NCBI GenBank assembly: GCA_030638825.1
Contig: DAOWDU010000019.1
Span: forward strand, 1-33,087
Direction of reading: 5' to 3'
Length of the DNA stretch: 33,087 bases
Source: a bacterium
Lineage (GTDB): Bacteria > Patescibacteriota > Minisyncoccia > JAHIHE01 > JAGLIN01
Position numbers and translations under genes: made by a program. The notes under the pieces are model-generated. The model did no database searches and had not been told where the DNA came from. It saw only the letters and a list, made by a program, of their open reading frames with translations. Numbering within the stretch: the first letter of the stretch is position 1; the number at the start of each line of letters is the position of its first letter. This document shows, one piece after another, positions 30,755 to 33,087 of this stretch.

Positions 30755-33087
30755 TTATTTCCTAATTCCAATTTCAACAATAAATTCCCTTGCTTTTAAT
30801 TCTTTTACCAAATCAAAATCACCCTCAACCAATTCATCAACAAACTCAACACTCTCCGCTAAACATTCTTTTTTAATATAATCCCCCCACTTATCAAAAA
30901 TCTTTCTCACGTCTTTATTCTCGCCAGCAAAATTACACTTAACCATTATCATATCATCCCGATTATATTTTGCTTCTTTTCTCATCACTTGAATGTGCCG
31001 CACAATTTCTCTCGCTTGTCCTTCTAATTTTAATTCTTCAGTTATTTCAATATTCAAAGCAATCTTAATTTTATTATCTTCTTCATAGATCCAATTATCC
31101 GTGTTGGCTCCATTGTCCCGCAGGGCTGTGGAACCCGTTTGCAAATCATCCACAAAATCAACTTCTTTAATATTAAGTTCATCCTTAATTAAATTCATCA
31201 ACTCATCTTCAATATCCAATATCCAATATTTAATATTTTTATTTTTTTCAATTCGTAATTCCGACAATGGTTGTCTCACTTTCAATCCATTTTTCGCCCT
31301 GATTGCCAATCCCAATGTCACAACTTGCCTCACAAAATTCATTTCATTACTTATTTTTTCATCAATCATTTTTTTATTAACAACAGGAAAATTCTCAAGA
31401 TGAACAGACTCTTTGCCAGTTAAGTTTTGATAAATTTCCTCTGATATAAACGGCATAAACGGCGCAAGGAGCTTTGAATATTCTGTTAATACATAATGCA
31501 ATGTCTGAAACGCAAAATCCCTGTCCTCCGTAGAAACGAGGCACTGCCTCGTTTCTATATTAGTAAATCTCTTTCTACTTCTTCTCACATACCAATTAGA
31601 AAGCTTATCAACAAATTCCCTCATCGGCCTTGCCGCTCTCGCCAAATCATAATCCTCCATCTGCTTATTTACTTCCCCAACCAAAATATTGAATTCCGAC
31701 AAAATCCATTTATCTAAAAGATTGGAAGAGTTCCCAAAAATCCCCCCAGCCCCCTTTTTCAAAGGGGGAGTATTTTTATTTCTCTTTTTCATAAAGGGGA
31801 TTGCATTGTTGTCTCCCCCTTTCGCAAAGGGGGCGGGGGGGATTTCGTCACTATTCATCACCAAAAAAGAATAGACATTCCATAAAGTCAAAATAAACTT
31901 CTTTAAAACCTCATCAACTCCCTTTTCGGAAAAACGAAGATTTTCCGCTTTCATCACTGGCGAAGTTAATAAATAATATCGCAAAGCGTCCGCGCCGTAT
32001 TTTTCAATCAACAAATTCGGTTCGGGATAATTTTTTAATCGCTTGCTCATTTTCTGCCCATTTTCTGCCATAACAATGCCATTGACAATCACATTTTTAA
32101 AAGCGGGTTTATTAAACAAAGCAGTTGATAAAACCATCAAAGTATAAAACCACCCCCGTGTTTGATCTAATCCTTCTGCGATAAATTCCGCAGGAAATCC
32201 TTTCTCAAACTTATCTTCATTTTCAAACGGATAATGCCACTGCGCGTAAGGCATTGATCCCGACTCAAACCAACAATCAAAAACATCGCCGACTATTTTC
32301 GCCTCACTCTCGCACTTTGAACAATTAATTTTTATTTTATCTATGTTCGGCTTATGTAAATTAAATTCTTTCTTATTTTCGTCTATATAAAATATATTAC
32401 ACTTCGCGTTATCAAGCGTAAATTCATATTTATATGTGTCTTCTATTGAAGTGCTTTTTATTATCCTATGAAACATAGCGTTAATTCCGCCATGACCGAC
32501 AACCAACACATTTTTTCCGGCGTATTTTTCCGTAACTTCTTCTGTAAATTTTCTCACCCTTTCTTCAATCTCTTGTCTTGATTCTCCATCTCCTCCAAAT
32601 TTAAGATTATATTTCTCTTCATCATTTTTAAGCTTTTTAAACTTTTGATATATTTCATTTTCTTTACAAAATAAATCATCACTACTGTGCCCGTTCCATG
32701 ATCCAAAGTCATATTCTTTAATTCTTTCATCTTCAATCCGTTCTATTTTTAACACATTATTTACAATATCAGCTGTTTGTTTAGTTCTGAATATCGGAGA
32801 AGAGATAACAATATCAATTTTTTCTTTCTTCAATATTTCTGCCGCATCTTCTACTTGCTTTATTCCTTTTTTAGTCAAAGGATAGCCCTCAAGCTGTCCC
32901 GCTTTAATATCTTTTACATTGTTTTCACTCTCGCCGTGCCGCAATAAAATAAGTTTCGTTATTTTCTGATCAGTTTTACTTCTTAAATCATCAATAGAAT
33001 TTATCCCTTCTATATTTTTACACCCCTCGCATCGCCAAACTGGCAACGGCGCGCCCCAATATCTGCTTCGCGAAACCGCCCAATCTC
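30755..33087 (-). CDS. ileS: Isoleucyl-tRNA synthetase (C-terminal part) with an inserted histidine-phosphatase domain
   Basis: Charges tRNA-Ile. The N-terminal part (HIGH, most of the editing domain) lies beyond the right edge. The frame stays open to 33087 (SRSRYWGAPLPVWRC), so the track's start at 33046 is an artefact. Residues are numbered from that point. Seen: CEGC (6-9), a histidine phosphatase (about 29-223), CSKC (242-245), DVFDCWFESGSMPYAQ, GLDQTRGWFYTL, KMSKR (332-336), and the anticodon-binding region with DKWILSE and SNWYVRRSRKRF. The first CxxC and the second CxxC normally belong to one zinc site close in sequence; here nearly 230 residues separate them. Four repeat-derived stretches are read in frame (31102-31145, 31213-31241, 31530-31558, 31740-31845). 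recO follows 8 nt downstream. Confidence 0.95.
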   Translation of the reverse strand, partial: DWAVSRSRYWGAPLPVWRCEGCKNIEGINSIDDLRSKTDQKITKLILLRHGESENNVKDIKAGQLEGYPLTKKGIKQVEDAAEILKKEKIDIVISSPIFRTKQTADIVNNVLKIERIEDERIKEYDFGSWNGHSSDDLFCKENEIYQKFKKLKNDEEKYNLKFGGDGESRQEIEERVRKFTEEVTEKYAGKNVLVVGHGGINAMFHRIIKSTSIEDTYKYEFTLDNAKCNIFYIDENKKEFNLHKPNIDKIKINCSKCESEAKIVGDVFDCWFESGSMPYAQWHYPFENEDKFEKGFPAEFIAEGLDQTRGWFYTLMVLSTALFNKPAFKNVIVNGIVMAENGQKMSKRLKNYPEPNLLIEKYGADALRYYLLTSPVMKAENLRFSEKGVDEVLKKFILTLWNVYSFLVMNSDEIPPAPFAKGGDNNAIPFMKKRNKNTPPLKKGAGGIFGNSSNLLDKWILSEFNILVGEVNKQMEDYDLARAARPMREFVDKLSNWYVRRSRKRFTNIETRQCLVSTEDRDFAFQTLHYVLTEYSKLLAPFMPFISEEIYQNLTGKESVHLENFPVVNKKMIDEKISNEMNFVRQVVTLGLAIRAKNGLKVRQPLSELRIEKNKNIKYWILDIEDELMNLIKDELNIKEVDFVDDLQTGSTALRDNGANTDNWIYEEDNKIKIALNIEITEELKLEGQAREIVRHIQVMRKEAKYNRDDMIMVKCNFAGENKDVRKIFDKWGDYIKKECLAESVEFVDELVEGDFDLVKELKAREFIVEIGIRK
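31102..31145. repeat. Single arm of the family F element inside ileS
   Basis: TGTTGGCTCCATTGTCCCGC and onward, matching the left arm of 2740-2865 through GCTGTGGAACCCG and TGCAAAT. In frame on the minus strand (encodes LQTGSTALRDNGAN). Confidence 0.8.
31213..31241. repeat. Heptamer-type tract inside ileS
   Basis: TCAATATCCAATATCCAATA then TTTAATATT, related to the AATATTN tracts at 17789, 27046 and 27980. Read as NIKYWILDIED. Confidence 0.6.
31530..31558. repeat. In-frame palindrome (family A) inside ileS
   Basis: GTAGAAACGAGGCA, C, TGCCTCGTTTCTAT: 14-bp arms with one end mismatch, read as IETRQCLVST. Confidence 0.92.
31740..31845. repeat. Composite family C element inside ileS
   Basis: Two CCCCC-TTT/AAAGGGGG hairpins (around 31750-31770 and 31815-31833) with C/G runs at both outer ends form a larger inverted repeat of about 106 bp. 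It is read in frame as about 35 residues rich in P, G and K (PPAPFAKGG, then TPPLKKGAGG). Confidence 0.88.
32375..32962 (-). other. Inserted histidine-phosphatase (phosphoglycerate-mutase-like) domain of ileS
   Basis: About 195 residues with all hallmark residues of the histidine-phosphatase superfamily: nucleophile motif LLRHGESENN (R36, H37), SSPIFRTKQTA (R87), the acid EYDFGSW (E111), and VVGHGGINAMF (H185). Helix and strand order fits a complete small phosphatase. It is framed by IleRS sequence on both sides in one unbroken frame. The intact catalytic set suggests activity; the substrate is unknown. Confidence 0.88.

Noticed and set aside
2685-31845. CRISPR array
   Set aside because: The repeats are scattered singly and belong to several palindrome families; there is no regular repeat-spacer array and no cas gene.
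32375-32962. Intein or self-splicing insert in ileS
   Set aside because: No splice-site motifs (no N-terminal Cys/Ser junction with a C-terminal HN), and the motifs are those of a histidine phosphatase.

Overview
The window looks like chromosomal DNA of a low-GC bacterium of the Candidate Phyla Radiation (Patescibacteria, probably Parcubacteria-like). This placement is inference. It rests on AT-rich housekeeping genes, a bacterial Elp3, a shortened HrcA, short recombination proteins, many small orphan proteins, sparse Shine-Dalgarno (SD) sites on housekeeping genes, and no biosynthetic operons. The content is core-genome; there is no phage, IS transposase or CRISPR array.

Layout. 1-3250 (minus): a small membrane protein, then a membrane-anchored Clp/Hsp100 ATPase running off the left edge. 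3376-7882: elp3 (plus) converging on a P-type cation ATPase (minus). 7984-10820: a 49-aa mini-gene, a 346-aa orphan and parAB. 10963-12537: tRNA-Leu(CAA), a membrane protein and a ClpP-fold serine protease. 12637-14353: nusB, rpmF and rnhB (minus). 14574-19516: the heat-shock block hrcA-grpE-dnaK (minus) with CIRCE before hrcA, mixed with four tiny genes. 19708-25321: a 129-aa orphan, corA, cysS, dnaB and recR (plus). 25552-33087 (mostly minus): rplU after a long unexplained structured gap, a WecA/TagO-like transferase, a GT2 glycosyltransferase, recO and a partial ileS.

Three things stand out. (1) ileS carries a complete histidine-phosphatase domain inserted between the two CxxC halves of an IleRS zinc site. 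(2) Several families of short palindromes lie between genes and also inside elp3, cysS, recO, ileS and the GT2 gene, always in frame and without stops. One family is read as (V/I)xTRQCLVxT in three unrelated proteins, which recalls Rickettsia palindromic elements. (3) The Clp ATPase has a first AAA domain that keeps its P-loop but has lost the Walker B acidic residues and the arginine-finger pair, and it lacks the coiled-coil middle domain.

A further theme is the set of small orphan genes (49, 73, 74, 87, 89, 105 and 129 aa). Each has a recognisable SD site, most have a good sigma-70-type promoter, and several have a terminator overlapping or just after the stop. The housekeeping genes mostly lack SD sites, and parA appears to be leaderless.

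The large genes at both edges (1-2670 and 30755-33087) are open at the window ends. The left one is therefore missing from the supplied ORF track, and the right one appears there with an artificial internal start. I translated both by hand.
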